Of a DNA stretch of 64,000 bases, positions 17,974 through 27,402 are shown piece after piece. Within the stretch, counting starts at the first letter, position 1; each line of letters begins with the position of its first letter. Source of the DNA: Pseudodonghicola flavimaris (GTDB taxonomy: Bacteria > Pseudomonadota > Alphaproteobacteria > Rhodobacterales > Rhodobacteraceae); the NCBI RefSeq assembly GCF_030164425.1, contig NZ_JASNJD010000004.1, forward strand, positions 62,001 to 126,000. The letters are read 5' to 3'. The notes under the pieces are model-generated. The model worked only from the letters and a program-made list of their open reading frames with translations. It was not told the origin of the DNA and made no database searches. Position numbers and translations under genes: made by a program.

Positions 17974-18543
17974 ATGCGGAGCTTTCTGGCGCTGCCTCTG
18001 CCCGATCCGGTTGCGGCGGCGCTGACCTGGCTGCAGGCGGGGCTGCCCTTCGGGCGGCCCGTGCCACAGCCCAACCTGCACCTGACCCTGGCCTTTCTCG
18101 GCGATCAGCCCGAGGCGCGTCTGATCGCGCTGGACGAGGCGTTGCGGGAGCTCGATGCCCCGGCGGTTCCGCTTGAGATCACCGGTCTCGGCAGTTTCGG
18201 CGGTGACCGGCCGCGGTTGCTGTTCGCCGATGTCGCGCCGGTGCCGGAGCTTCTGGCGCTGCACAGGGCGATCCGGGGCGCCTTGCGTCTGGCGGCGATG
18301 CCGGCCCCGAAGGAGCGGTTTCACCCGCATATCACCCTGTTCCGCTTCGGTGCCGGGCTGCGGCCGCAGCTGGCAGAGAGATTGCCCGCCCTCCTGGCGG
18401 ATCATCCGCTGCCCGATCTGCCAGCGGCGACGCTCGACCGGGTCGGGCTCTATCGCTCCAGCCTGCGACCGGAGGGCGCGCGCTACGATCTGCTGGCGGA
18501 CTATCCGTTGGCGCCGGCGGCGGGGTTGTCTCCGCCGGGCTGA
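17974..18543 (+). CDS. thpR: RNA 2',3'-cyclic phosphodiesterase
   Basis: 189 residues of the 2H phosphoesterase superfamily, with both catalytic HxTx motifs: HLTL (36-39) and HITL (119-122). ThpR/LigT opens 2',3'-cyclic phosphates on RNA ends. It is close behind the dehydrogenase gene and probably co-transcribed. Confidence 0.9.
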   Translation: MRSFLALPLPDPVAAALTWLQAGLPFGRPVPQPNLHLTLAFLGDQPEARLIALDEALRELDAPAVPLEITGLGSFGGDRPRLLFADVAPVPELLALHRAIRGALRLAAMPAPKERFHPHITLFRFGAGLRPQLAERLPALLADHPLPDLPAATLDRVGLYRSSLRPEGARYDLLADYPLAPAAGLSPPG

Positions 18544-18591
18544 GGCGTCAGCCTGGGTCGGGGCGCGGTCCTGCCCCGGAAAGGAGCATCC

Positions 18592-18879
18592 ATGCCATTG
18601 TTTTTCCGCGACCGGGGTGGGGCGGACCCACAGAGCGATCGGGTCTATGCGGCCTATGAGATCGCCCATACCGTGGTCGATTTCCTCGCGGCGATCAGCT
18701 TTCTGGTCGGCTCGATCCTGTTCTTCTATGCGGCCTATCAGGTGCCGGCGACCTGGCTGTTCGTGATCGGCTCGGCGTTCTTCTGTCTCAAGCCGACGCT
18801 GCGTCTGGCCAGGGAAATCCATCTCTGGCGGGTGGGGTCGGTCGAGGCACTGGCGAAACGGGCGGAAGAGACCCGCTGA
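18592..18879 (+). CDS. YrhK-domain small membrane protein
   Basis: 95 residues with two predicted membrane helices (about 26-49 and 53-68) and the YrhK-type pattern AYEIAHTVVDFLAAISFLVG. Function is unknown in the family. A clear GGAAAGGAG ribosome site precedes the ATG. Confidence 0.75.
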   Translation: MPLFFRDRGGADPQSDRVYAAYEIAHTVVDFLAAISFLVGSILFFYAAYQVPATWLFVIGSAFFCLKPTLRLAREIHLWRVGSVEALAKRAEETR

Positions 18880-18981
18880 GCCGCGCCGGCGGCGCAAAAA
18901 GACCAGTTGATGTCGCCGGGCGGCGGGCGGACGGCTGGCTTTGCGGTCAGACCGGAGGGGACCCGGAACCGGAGCGCGCCG

Positions 18982-19800
18982 ATGACCACTCTTCTCATCC
19001 TCGAAGGCAATATGCCCGCCACCAAGGCGGCCGGCAATGTGGCGACCAGCGGCTTTGTCACCACGCTGCTCGGGCTGGCGCCCGATCTGCATCTGCGCAT
19101 CGCGTCCCCCTATGCCGGGCCGGTCGATCCCGACCTTTTCGCCGCCGTCGACGGCGTCGTCTTCACCGGCTCGGGCGAGGACTGGTCACCGCATGCGCCC
19201 GAGGCGGCGCCGCAGCGCCGGGCGATGGAGGCCGCCTTTGCCGCCGGGCGCCCGGTCTGGGGCTCCTGCAACGGCATGCAGCTGGCGGTGGTGGTGCTGG
19301 GCGGGCTGGTCGCCGCCAGTCCCAACGGGGTGGAAGTCGGGATGGCGCGCGACACCCGCCCGACCGGGGCGGGGCGCGACCATCCGATGATGGCGGGCCG
19401 CGGCTCCGGCTTTGCCGCCCCCTGCATCCACCGCGACGAGGTCCGCCGCCTGCCGGAGGGCGCCGAACACATCGCCTGCAACGCCCATTCGCCGGTGCAG
19501 GCCATGGCCTACCGGCGGGGCGGGGTGGATGTCTGGGGCACCCAGTATCACCCGGAGCTGCGGCCGGCCGATATCGCCACCTATGTCCGCACCAGCGGGC
19601 TGCACCGTGGGCCGGCGGCGCAGCTGGGGAACCTGGCCGAGGATCTGGAGCGCGCCCACCACGATCCAGCCGCCGCCACCCGGATCGGTGCCAGCTCCGA
19701 AGAGCTGCGGTTGGAGACCCGCGCACGGGAGCTGGCCAACTGGATCGCCCATGTGCGGGCCAGGGCGGGGACCGCCGCCGGCGCGGTCGCCCCGGCCTGA
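18982..19800 (+). CDS. Class I glutamine amidotransferase-like protein
   Basis: 272 residues from the ATG at 18982 with GGAG upstream. The nucleophile elbow is GSCNGMQ (Cys96) and the His-Glu pair lies in TQYHPEL (about 193-195), so the GATase triad is intact. No synthase domain is attached. Such stand-alone proteins resemble GuaA-type amidotransferases and include gamma-glutamyl-amine hydrolases. The amide acceptor is unknown. Confidence 0.8.
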   Translation: MTTLLILEGNMPATKAAGNVATSGFVTTLLGLAPDLHLRIASPYAGPVDPDLFAAVDGVVFTGSGEDWSPHAPEAAPQRRAMEAAFAAGRPVWGSCNGMQLAVVVLGGLVAASPNGVEVGMARDTRPTGAGRDHPMMAGRGSGFAAPCIHRDEVRRLPEGAEHIACNAHSPVQAMAYRRGGVDVWGTQYHPELRPADIATYVRTSGLHRGPAAQLGNLAEDLERAHHDPAAATRIGASSEELRLETRARELANWIAHVRARAGTAAGAVAPA

Positions 19801-19880
19801 GACGCCACCGCCTCTTTCACCCCGCGCCGAGATCCGCTAAAGCCGCATCTGACCGATGACAGACTGGCGGATCGCGACCG

Positions 19881-22277
19881 ATGAAATTCACTCTTTCCTG
19901 GCTGAAAGACCACCTCGACACCACCGCGACGGTGGATGAGATCGCCGAGGCCCTGACCGACCTCGGCCTCGAGGTCGAAGAGATCATCAATCCGGCGGAT
20001 CGTCTGAAGGAATTTACCGTCGGCCAGGTCACCCATGCCGAACAGCACCCCGATGCCGACCGGCTGCGGGTCTGCACGGTTCAGACCGATGCCGGCGAAA
20101 CCCAGATCGTCTGCGGCGCACCCAACGCCCGCGAGGGCATCACCGTGGTGGTCGCCAAGCCCGGCACCTATGTCCCGGGCATCGACACCACCATCCAGGT
20201 CGGCAAGATCCGCGGCATCGAGAGCCATGGCATGATGTGCTCCGAACGCGAGATGGAGCTGTCGGACGAACACAACGGCATCATCGAACTGCCTTCGGGC
20301 GAGGTCGGCCAGAGTTTCTCCGACTGGCTGGCGGAAAACGATCCGGCCAAGGTCGATCCGGTGATCGAGATCGCCATCACCCCGAACCGCCCCGATGCGC
20401 TGGGTGTGCGCGGTATCGCCCGCGATCTGGCGGCCCGGGGTCTGGGCACGCTCAAGCAGCGCGACACCCAGCCGGTGCCGGGGGAATTCCCCTGTCCGGT
20501 CAGCGTCACCATCGACGAGGACACGCTGGATGGCTGCCCGGTCTTCTCCGGCCGGCTGATCCGTGGCGTCAAGAACGGCCCGTCGCCGCAATGGCTGCAG
20601 GATCAGTTGAAGGCGATCGGGCTGCGGCCGATCTCGGCGCTGGTCGATATCACCAACTTCTTCACCTTCGATCGCAACCGGCCGCTGCACGTCTTCGATG
20701 CCGACAAGGTCGGTTCGGCGCTGCGGGTGCATCGTGCCAAGGGCGGCGAGACCATCCTCGCGCTTGACGAGAAGGAATACACCATGCCGGCGGGCGCGAT
20801 GGTGATTTCCGACGACAAGGGGCTGGAGAGCATCGGCGGCATCATGGGCGGCGAGGAGAGCGGCTGTTCGGAGGAGACGGTGAATGTCTTCGTCGAGAGC
20901 GCCTTCTGGGATCACGTGCAGATCGCGATGACCGGCCGCGCGCTCAAGATCAACTCGGATGCACGCTATCGCTTCGAACGCGGGGTGGACCCGGCCTTCA
21001 CCGTCGAAGGGCTGGAGCTGGCGACGCAGATGATCCTCGATCTCTGCGGCGGCGAGCCCTCCGAGGTCATCGTCGCCGGCGCGGTCCCGGACCATTCCCG
21101 GGCCTACAAGCTGGATCCGGCGCGGGTGCAGTCGCTGGTCGGCATGGAGATCCCCGAAAGCGATCAGCGCCAGACGCTGACCCGGCTCGGCTTCCGGCTG
21201 GAGGGCAATATCGCCCATGTGCCGAGCTGGCGCCCGGATGTGCAGGGCGAGGCCGACCTGGTCGAGGAAGTGGCACGGATCGCCTCGCTCAAAGGGCTCA
21301 AGGGCAAGCCGATGCGGCGGGTCTCCGACGGTGTGGCAAAACCGGTGATGACGCCGATGCAACGGCGGCTGCAGATCGGCCGGCGCACGGCGGCGGCGCT
21401 CGGCTACAACGAATGTGTGACCTATACCTTCATCGATCAGGCCTCGGCGGCGCTGTTCGGCGGCGGCGACGCGGCGACGATGCTGGAAAATCCGATCAGC
21501 TCGGAGATGAGCCATATGCGTCCGGCGCTGCTGCCCGGGCTGCTGGCGGCAGCGGCCCGCAACCAGGCGCGCGGCTTCATGGATCTGGCGCTGTTCGAGG
21601 TCGGACCGGCCTTTCACGGCGGCGAGCCGGGCCAGCAGCATGAGCTGATCTCGGGCGTGCTGATCGGGCGCACCGGGCCGAAGGATGTGCATGGCGCGGC
21701 GCGGCCGGTCGATGTGTTCGACGCCAAGGCCGATGCCGAGGCGGTGCTGGCCGCGATCGGGGCGCCGGCCAAGGTGCAGATCCTGCGCGGCGCTTCCGAA
21801 TGGTGGCACCCGGGCCGGCACGGGAAAATCTGTCTGGGGCCGAAGAAGGTTCTGGGCATCTTCGGCGAACTGCATCCGCGGGTGCTGGAGGCGATGAACG
21901 TCAAGGGGCCGGCGGTGGCCTTTACCCTCTGGCCGACCGAAGTGCCGCTGCCGCGCAAGTCGGGCGCTACCCGGCCGGCGCTGGAACTGCGCGACCTGCA
22001 GGCGGTGGAACGCGATTTCGCCTTTGTCGTCGATGCCAGTGTCGAGGCGCTGACGCTGGTCAACGCGGCCGCCGGGGCCGACAAGGCGCTGATCGAGGAC
22101 GTGCGGGTGTTCGACGAATTCGTCGGCGGCAGCCTCGGAGAGGGCAAGAAGTCCCTGGCCATCACGGTGCGGTTGCAGCCGGTCGACAAGACCCTGACCG
22201 AGAAGGAGATCGAGGCCGTCGGGGCCAAGATCGTCGAGAAGGTCGCCAAGGCCACCGGCGCCAGCCTGCGCGGCTGA
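19881..22277 (+). CDS. pheT: Phenylalanine-tRNA ligase beta subunit
   Basis: 798 residues with the full bacterial PheT architecture: N-terminal MKFTLSWLKDHL, an EMAP/tRNA-binding domain (about 45-150), B3/B4 editing domain, B5 domain (about 405-475), catalytic-like core and C-terminal FDX-ACB anticodon-binding domain ending KATGASLRG. It forms the alpha2-beta2 enzyme with PheS. In many bacteria pheS lies directly upstream; here pheS is at 46767-47840. Confidence 0.97.
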   Translation: MKFTLSWLKDHLDTTATVDEIAEALTDLGLEVEEIINPADRLKEFTVGQVTHAEQHPDADRLRVCTVQTDAGETQIVCGAPNAREGITVVVAKPGTYVPGIDTTIQVGKIRGIESHGMMCSEREMELSDEHNGIIELPSGEVGQSFSDWLAENDPAKVDPVIEIAITPNRPDALGVRGIARDLAARGLGTLKQRDTQPVPGEFPCPVSVTIDEDTLDGCPVFSGRLIRGVKNGPSPQWLQDQLKAIGLRPISALVDITNFFTFDRNRPLHVFDADKVGSALRVHRAKGGETILALDEKEYTMPAGAMVISDDKGLESIGGIMGGEESGCSEETVNVFVESAFWDHVQIAMTGRALKINSDARYRFERGVDPAFTVEGLELATQMILDLCGGEPSEVIVAGAVPDHSRAYKLDPARVQSLVGMEIPESDQRQTLTRLGFRLEGNIAHVPSWRPDVQGEADLVEEVARIASLKGLKGKPMRRVSDGVAKPVMTPMQRRLQIGRRTAAALGYNECVTYTFIDQASAALFGGGDAATMLENPISSEMSHMRPALLPGLLAAAARNQARGFMDLALFEVGPAFHGGEPGQQHELISGVLIGRTGPKDVHGAARPVDVFDAKADAEAVLAAIGAPAKVQILRGASEWWHPGRHGKICLGPKKVLGIFGELHPRVLEAMNVKGPAVAFTLWPTEVPLPRKSGATRPALELRDLQAVERDFAFVVDASVEALTLVNAAAGADKALIEDVRVFDEFVGGSLGEGKKSLAITVRLQPVDKTLTEKEIEAVGAKIVEKVAKATGASLRG

Positions 22278-22280
22278 TGC

Positions 22281-22317
22281 GGCCCCCTCCGGGGGGAGTA
22301 TTTGGACAGAGAAGAAG
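22281..22317 (+). repeat. Dispersed palindromic intergenic element, copy A
   Basis: GGCCCCCTCCGGGGGG hairpin followed by the core AGTATTTGGACAGAGAAGAAG. Related copies are at 49839-49890, 51465-51525 and, on the minus strand, 63040-63103. Confidence 0.65.
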
Positions 22318-22339
22318 AGGGCGCGGCGGCGCCCTTTTT
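22318..22339 (+). terminator. Rho-independent terminator of pheT
   Basis: A 7-bp stem AGGGCGC/GCGCCCT with a 4-nt GGCG loop runs into TTTTT. Confidence 0.8.
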
Positions 22340-22390
22340 CACATCCCGGGTCGGCGCCGAGGCGGCCCGTCAGAAACGAGGAGGACGGGC

Positions 22391-22840
22391 ATGACCCTGA
22401 ACATCTATCTTTCCGGTGAAATCCACAGCGACTGGCGCGAACGGATCGTCGCCGGGGCCAGCGGGCTGGATGTCAGCTTTTCCGGGCCGGTGACCGATCA
22501 CGACGCCAGCGACGATTGCGGCGTGCGCATCCTCGGGGCCGAGCTGAACAAGTTCTGGCACGACCACAAGGGCGCCAAGCTGAACGCGATCCGTACCCGC
22601 CACGGCATCGCCGGTGCCGATATCGTCGTGGTCCGCTTCGGCGAGAAATACAAGCAGTGGAACGCCGCCTTCGACGCCGGCTATGCCGCGGCACTGGGCA
22701 AGTCGATCATCGTGCTGAGCCCGCCCGAACATCAGCATGCGCTGAAGGAAGTGCATGCCGCCGCCCTCGCCGTGGCGGAAGAGCCCGAGCAGGTTGTGCA
22801 GATCCTGCGCTATGTTCTGACCGGCGCGCTGCCGGGTTGA
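22391..22840 (+). CDS. YtoQ family protein
   Basis: 149 residues starting MTLNIYLSGEIHSDWRE with the conserved FSGPVTDHDASDDCG, GAKLNAIRTRHGI and GADIVVVRFGEKYKQWNAAFDAG segments of the YtoQ family. The fold resembles nucleoside 2-deoxyribosyltransferase-like proteins, but no activity is established. The ATG is preceded by AACGAGGAGG. Confidence 0.85.
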   Translation: MTLNIYLSGEIHSDWRERIVAGASGLDVSFSGPVTDHDASDDCGVRILGAELNKFWHDHKGAKLNAIRTRHGIAGADIVVVRFGEKYKQWNAAFDAGYAAALGKSIIVLSPPEHQHALKEVHAAALAVAEEPEQVVQILRYVLTGALPG

Positions 22841-22861
22841 GCCGGCACCGGGCCAACCCGG

Positions 22862-23560
22862 TCAGTCGCGCGGCGGGGTGACGAGGCCGGTCTGTACCGC
22901 CGGGCGGGCGAGGAAACGGTCGAGATAGGTCGCGACCCGGGGGTAGCTCTGCCAGCCCAGCACCGCATGCGCGTCGTAGAAATCCAGTGCGTTCAGCCAG
23001 GGCGCGATGGCGATATCGGCGATGGAATAGGCGCCGCAGACCCAGTCGCGCCCCTCCAGCCGGGTTTCCAGCACGCCGAGCAGGCGTTTGGCTTCGGCGA
23101 TGTAGCGGTCGCGCGGGCGGGGATCCTCGATTTCGCTGCCGGCGAATTTGTGAAAGAAGCCGAGCTGGCCGAACATCGGGCCGACGCCGCCCATCTGCCA
23201 CATCAGCCATTGCAGGATCTCCGCCCGTTCCGAGGCGGTCGAGCCGATCAGCTGGCCGGTCTTCTCGGCCAGATAGATCAGGATGGCGCCGCTTTCGAAC
23301 AGCCCGAGCGGCTGGCCGTCCGGCCCGTGCGGATCGAGGATCGCCGGGATCTTGTTATTGGGGCTGAGCGACAGGAACTCCGGGCTTTTGACATCGGCGT
23401 CGGCCAGGGTGACCTTATGCGCTTCGTAGGGCAGGCCGGTTTCCTCCAGCATGATCGAGACCTTGACGCCGTTCGGCGTCGGAAAGGCATAGAGCTGGAG
23501 CAGATCGGGGTTGGCCGGTGGCCAGCGGCGGGTGATCGGGAAGGACGACAGATCGGGCAT
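22862..23560 (-). CDS. Glutathione S-transferase (YfcG/YghU-like)
   Basis: 232 residues. The thioredoxin-like N-domain (LLQLYAFPTPNGVKVSIMLEETG, with NNKIPAILDPHGPDG and FESGAILIYLAEK) and all-helical C-domain (GGVGPMFGQLGFFHKF) are those of nu-class bacterial GSTs such as YfcG and YghU, which bind glutathione and reduce disulphides or peroxides. It is convergent with the YtoQ gene. Confidence 0.9.
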   Translation of the reverse strand: MPDLSSFPITRRWPPANPDLLQLYAFPTPNGVKVSIMLEETGLPYEAHKVTLADADVKSPEFLSLSPNNKIPAILDPHGPDGQPLGLFESGAILIYLAEKTGQLIGSTASERAEILQWLMWQMGGVGPMFGQLGFFHKFAGSEIEDPRPRDRYIAEAKRLLGVLETRLEGRDWVCGAYSIADIAIAPWLNALDFYDAHAVLGWQSYPRVATYLDRFLARPAVQTGLVTPPRD

Positions 23561-23720
23561 CGGGGCTCCTTTCTTGGGCTGTGCCCGGCTTAGCGGCTTT
23601 CGGACCCGGCGGACAGGGAAACCGGGGCCGCGCGGTGTTCACAGGCCGGGGCAGGCCGGCTAGGCTCGGAAAATCGCGCGCTTGCTGTGCGAGTGTGGCA
23701 GTCCGAGTGGAGCCGGAGAC

Positions 23721-24158
23721 ATGATTCAGGAATTTCGCAAGTTCATCTCTAAGGGCAATGTCATCGACATGGCCGTGGGTATCATCGTGGGGGCGGCCTT
23801 TACCGCCATCGTCCGGTCGATGGTGGACGATCTGATCAACCCGATCGTCGGACTGTTCACCGGCGGCATGGATTTCACCGACCAGTATCTGGTGCTGTCG
23901 GGCAAGGTGCCGGCCGGGGTGAGCCTGGAGGTCGCGCGCGAGACCGATGCCGCGATCTTCGCCTATGGCGCCTTTCTGACCTCAGTGATCAATTTCCTGA
24001 TCATCGCCCTCGTGGTGTTCATGCTGGTGCGCTACGTCAACAAGGTCAAAGAGCTCGCCCATCACCACCAGAAAAAGGAAGAGGCGGCGGCCGCGCCGGC
24101 GGGCCCGACCGAGCTTGACGTTCTGCTGGAAATCCGCGACGCGCTGAAGAAGGACTGA
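23721..24158 (+). CDS. mscL: Large-conductance mechanosensitive channel
   Basis: 145 residues from the ATG at 23721. It has the N-terminal amphipathic helix [28 protein letters not shown]1, a periplasmic loop, TM2 ([19 protein letters not shown]) and a charged cytoplasmic helix. MscL forms a pentameric emergency valve against osmotic downshock. mscS follows 58 bp later on the same strand, so two osmotic safety valves are adjacent. Confidence 0.97.
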   Translation: MIQEFRKFISKGNVIDMAVGIIVGAAFTAIVRSMVDDLINPIVGLFTGGMDFTDQYLVLSGKVPAGVSLEVARETDAAIFAYGAFLTSVINFLIIALVVFMLVRYVNKVKELAHHHQKKEEAAAAPAGPTELDVLLEIRDALKKD

Positions 24159-24216
24159 GGCGCCCCCGGGTGGGGGCCGCGCGGTTCGAATGTGTTTGTA
24201 AGAGAGAGACTGAGAC

Positions 24217-25047
24217 ATGCAGGAAACCATCACCGAGCTGAGCAACGAGATCAGCGGTGAACTGAGCTGGCTGCTGCCGCTGCTGATCGGCGCGGTCAAG
24301 GCGCTTCTGGTCCTGATCGTCGGCTGGATCGTGGCCGGCAGTGTCGGCGGCATGGTGCGCCGTCGGATCAACAAGACTCCGCAGATCGACCCGACGCTGG
24401 GCAACTTCATGGCCAGCATGGTCAAATGGATCATCCTGGCGATGGTTCTGGTGGCCGTCCTGGGGATCTTCGGGATCGAGGCGACCAGCCTTGTCGCGAT
24501 TCTGGGTGCCGCCTCCCTGGCCATCGGTCTGGCGCTGCAGGGCACGCTCAGCGATCTGGCGGCGGGCGTGATGCTGGTGGTGTTCCGGCCCTACAAGCTG
24601 GGGCAGTTTGTCGATATCGGCGGCACCGCGGGGACGGTGAAGGATCTCAACCTCTTCACCACCGAGCTGGCGACGGCCGACAACGTCCAGATCATCATGC
24701 CCAACGGCAAGGCCTGGGGCGCGATCATCACCAACTATTCCGCGCATCAGACCCGCCGGGTCGATCTGACCTTCGGCATCGACTACGGCGACGACATCGA
24801 CCGTGCGATGGAGATCATCCTGGCGACCGCCGGCGCCGACAGCCGGGTGCTGAGCGATCCGGCTCCCTGGGTACGGGTGACCAACCTGGGCGACAGCTCG
24901 GTCGATATCACAACCCGGCTGTGGTGCGAGGCGGCGGAGTACTGGGATCTGAAATTCGCCATGACCAAGGCGGTGAAAGAGGCCTTCGACAAGGGCGGCA
25001 TCTCGATCCCCTATCCGCATCAGGTGGAAATCCACAAGGAAAGCTGA
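24217..25047 (+). CDS. mscS: Small-conductance mechanosensitive channel
   Basis: 276 residues with three N-terminal membrane segments. The pore-lining TM3 (GAASLAIGLALQGTLSDLAAGVMLV) has the Gly/Ala pattern of MscS, and the cytoplasmic beta domain includes NVQIIMPNGKAWGAIITNYSA. It is about the size of E. coli MscS (286). It probably shares control with mscL. Confidence 0.95.
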   Translation: MQETITELSNEISGELSWLLPLLIGAVKALLVLIVGWIVAGSVGGMVRRRINKTPQIDPTLGNFMASMVKWIILAMVLVAVLGIFGIEATSLVAILGAASLAIGLALQGTLSDLAAGVMLVVFRPYKLGQFVDIGGTAGTVKDLNLFTTELATADNVQIIMPNGKAWGAIITNYSAHQTRRVDLTFGIDYGDDIDRAMEIILATAGADSRVLSDPAPWVRVTNLGDSSVDITTRLWCEAAEYWDLKFAMTKAVKEAFDKGGISIPYPHQVEIHKES

Positions 25048-25071
25048 GCGTACCACGACGCCAGGCAAGGG

Positions 25072-25097
25072 ATCGGCCGGGGACAGCCCCGGCCGAT
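25072..25097 (+). terminator. GC hairpin after mscS
   Basis: A perfect 11-bp stem (ATCGGCCGGGG with CCCCGGCCGAT) and 4-nt loop ACAG begin 25 bases after the mscS stop, followed only by a short GTTT. It is probably a terminator despite the weak T-run. Confidence 0.55.
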
Positions 25098-25214
25098 GCC
25101 GTTTCGGGGAGGCTGCCGTCGAAACGGGCGATACGCCCGGCGGGCCGCCCGTTGTGTTCGTGATTTGTTTCTTTTGCGCTTGCGGCGGCTGACGGGCCGG
25201 CGCATCAGGCGGCC

Positions 25215-26138
25215 ATGGAATTCGCGCTCTCGACCCTTCCGATCCTTCTGACCATTCTTTGCGGCTACCTGGTCACTCAGGCCGGCATGGTGCCGCGATC
25301 GCAGTGGGAGGGGATCAATACGCTCAGCTTCCGCCTGCTGATCCCGGTGGTGCTGATCAGATCGATCGGGTTTTCGGATCTTTCGGCGGTCTCCGGGCCG
25401 TGGATCCTGGCGATCCTGACCACCTTCGGGGTGCTGGCGGCGGCGGTGCTGTCGCTGCGGCTGCTGATCGGGGTGGAACGGTTGCCGAACCCCGCCTACA
25501 CCAGCCTGTTTCAGGCGGCGACACGCTGGAATGCCTTCGTTGGGCTGGCGGCGGCAGAGCTGCTCGTCGGCGGTCCGGCGCTGGCGCTGCTGGCGGTGGG
25601 GATGGCAGTGCTGGTGCCCCTGATCAACGTGGTCAACATCGTGGTGCTGGTGGTCTTCGGGGCAGGGCGGGCGAATGCGAAGGGGATCGCGCTGTCGATC
25701 CTGCGCAACCCGCTGGTGCAGGGCTGCATCATCGGTCTGGCGCTGAATGCCGCCGACCTGCCGTTGCCGGAATTCGTCGGGCAGACCCTCGATCTGATCG
25801 GCCGCGCCGCACTGGGCGTCGGGCTGCTGGCGGTGGGGGCGGGGATCGGGCTGCGGCGGCTGTTCGACCTGTCCGGGCGGCTGGCGCTGGGGGTGCTGCT
25901 GCGCCCGGTCTTGAGCCCGCTGCTGTTCCTGACGGTCGCCGCGATGCTGGGGCTGTCGCAGGTCGAGGCGCTGGCGGGCAGCCTGATCTTCGCCGTGCCG
26001 GCGGCGTCGAACGGCTATGTCGTGGCGCGGCAGATGGGCGGCGATGCCGATCTCTATGCCGATATCATCACCTGGCAGACGCTGGTGTCGATCGGGCTGA
26101 TGCCGGCGCTGGCGGCCGGCATCACCTGGATGTTCTGA
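25215..26138 (+). CDS. AEC-family transporter (auxin efflux carrier type)
   Basis: 307 residues with about ten hydrophobic segments. The start (PILLTILCGYLVTQAG) and the C-terminal FAVPAASNGYVVARQMGGDADLYADIITWQTLVS are typical of bacterial AEC permeases, which move organic acids or related anions. Substrate unknown. Confidence 0.85.
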   Translation: MEFALSTLPILLTILCGYLVTQAGMVPRSQWEGINTLSFRLLIPVVLIRSIGFSDLSAVSGPWILAILTTFGVLAAAVLSLRLLIGVERLPNPAYTSLFQAATRWNAFVGLAAAELLVGGPALALLAVGMAVLVPLINVVNIVVLVVFGAGRANAKGIALSILRNPLVQGCIIGLALNAADLPLPEFVGQTLDLIGRAALGVGLLAVGAGIGLRRLFDLSGRLALGVLLRPVLSPLLFLTVAAMLGLSQVEALAGSLIFAVPAASNGYVVARQMGGDADLYADIITWQTLVSIGLMPALAAGITWMF

Positions 26139-26144
26139 CCGGGC

Positions 26145-27263
26145 TCAGAGCCGCAGCGCCATCGCCGGGGAAATCACGTCGATCCCCTGCGCCTTGCCCA
26201 CCGCATAGCAGGTGAGCTGTCCGGCATGGGTGTTCAGCCCGTTCATCAGATGCGGATCGTCCTGGCAGGCCTGGCGCCAGCCCTTGTCGGCGAGCGCGAG
26301 CAGGAAAGGCATCGTCGCATTGCCGAGCGCGATGGTCGCCGTCCGCGCCACCGCGCCGGGCATATTGGCGACGCAATAGTGCTGGATGCCGTCGATCTCG
26401 AAGATCGGATCGGCATGGGTGGTCGGGCGCGAGGTTTCGAAGCAGCCGCCCTGATCGATCGCCACGTCGACCAGCGCGGCGCCGGGTTTCATCCGGGCCA
26501 GATCGTTGCGGCGCACCAGTTTCGGCGCTTCCGCCCCGGGGATCAGCACCGCGCCGACGACCAGATCCGCCTGCGCCAGATGTTCGGCCAGCAGACCTTC
26601 CGAGGCATAGCCGGTGCGGAAATCCCGTCCGAAGACATCGTCGAGATAGCGCAGCCGCGGCAGCGACCGGTCGAGCACGGTGACCTCCGCCCCCATGCCG
26701 GCCGCGACCCGCGCGGCATGGGTGCCGACGACACCGCCGCCGATCACCAGCACCCGCGCCGGTCCGACCCCAGGCACCCCGCCCAGCAGCACACCGCGTC
26801 CGCCATTGGCCTTCTGCAGCGTCCAGGCGCCGACCTGCGGCGCCAGCTTGCCGGCGACCTCGGACATCGGCGCCAGCAGGGGCAGGCCGCCGCGGTCGTC
26901 GGTCACGGTTTCATAGGCGATGCAGGTGGCGCCGGAGGCGAGCAGATCGCGGGTCTGATCCGGATCGGGGGCGAGGTGGAGATAGGTGAAGAGGATCTGG
27001 CCCTCGCGCAGCTGCTGCCGCTCGACCGGCTGCGGTTCCTTCACCTTGATGACCAGATCGGCGCGGGCGAAAATCTCCGCCGCATCGGACACCAGTGCGG
27101 CCCCGGCGGCGGTGTAATCCGCATCGGTGAACCCCGCGCCCAGCCCGGCGCCGGCTTCGACGATTACCTCGTGGCCGTGGGCCACCGCCTCGCGCGCGGC
27201 GTTCGGGGTCAGGCCGACACGGAATTCCTGCGGCTTGATCTCTTTTGGACAGCCGATTTTCAT
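26145..27263 (-). CDS. ald: Alanine dehydrogenase
   Basis: 372 residues from the ATG at 27263, preceded by GGAGGACTC. An extended start five codons upstream is possible but unlikely. MKIGCPKEIKPQEFRVGLTP, the substrate-site VIKVKEPQ and YLHLAPD, and the NAD fold VIGGGVVGTHAARVAAGMGAEVTVLD match Ald, which reversibly deaminates L-alanine to pyruvate. It is divergent from an Lrp/AsnC regulator, the usual arrangement for alanine-responsive control. Confidence 0.95.
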   Translation of the reverse strand: MKIGCPKEIKPQEFRVGLTPNAAREAVAHGHEVIVEAGAGLGAGFTDADYTAAGAALVSDAAEIFARADLVIKVKEPQPVERQQLREGQILFTYLHLAPDPDQTRDLLASGATCIAYETVTDDRGGLPLLAPMSEVAGKLAPQVGAWTLQKANGGRGVLLGGVPGVGPARVLVIGGGVVGTHAARVAAGMGAEVTVLDRSLPRLRYLDDVFGRDFRTGYASEGLLAEHLAQADLVVGAVLIPGAEAPKLVRRNDLARMKPGAALVDVAIDQGGCFETSRPTTHADPIFEIDGIQHYCVANMPGAVARTATIALGNATMPFLLALADKGWRQACQDDPHLMNGLNTHAGQLTCYAVGKAQGIDVISPAMALRL

Positions 27264-27402
27264 GATGAGTCCTCCCATTTATATTGTGCTTAAAAAATGG
27301 GCGAAATCCAGTGCAATTTCCGAGGAAAATCGGCTCGCATCCGGTGGGGTTTTTCGAATATTCTTCTGGGAATGCCTCAATTCCCGCAAAGGACGTGCAT
27401 GA
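27264..27402. promoter_or_regulatory. Divergent ald / Lrp-type regulator control region
   Basis: This 139-bp, relatively AT-rich spacer carries both promoters. It includes the palindrome GAATATTC (27356-27363) within TTTTTCGAATATTCTTCT, a plausible Lrp-type binding site. This is suggested by context only. Confidence 0.45.
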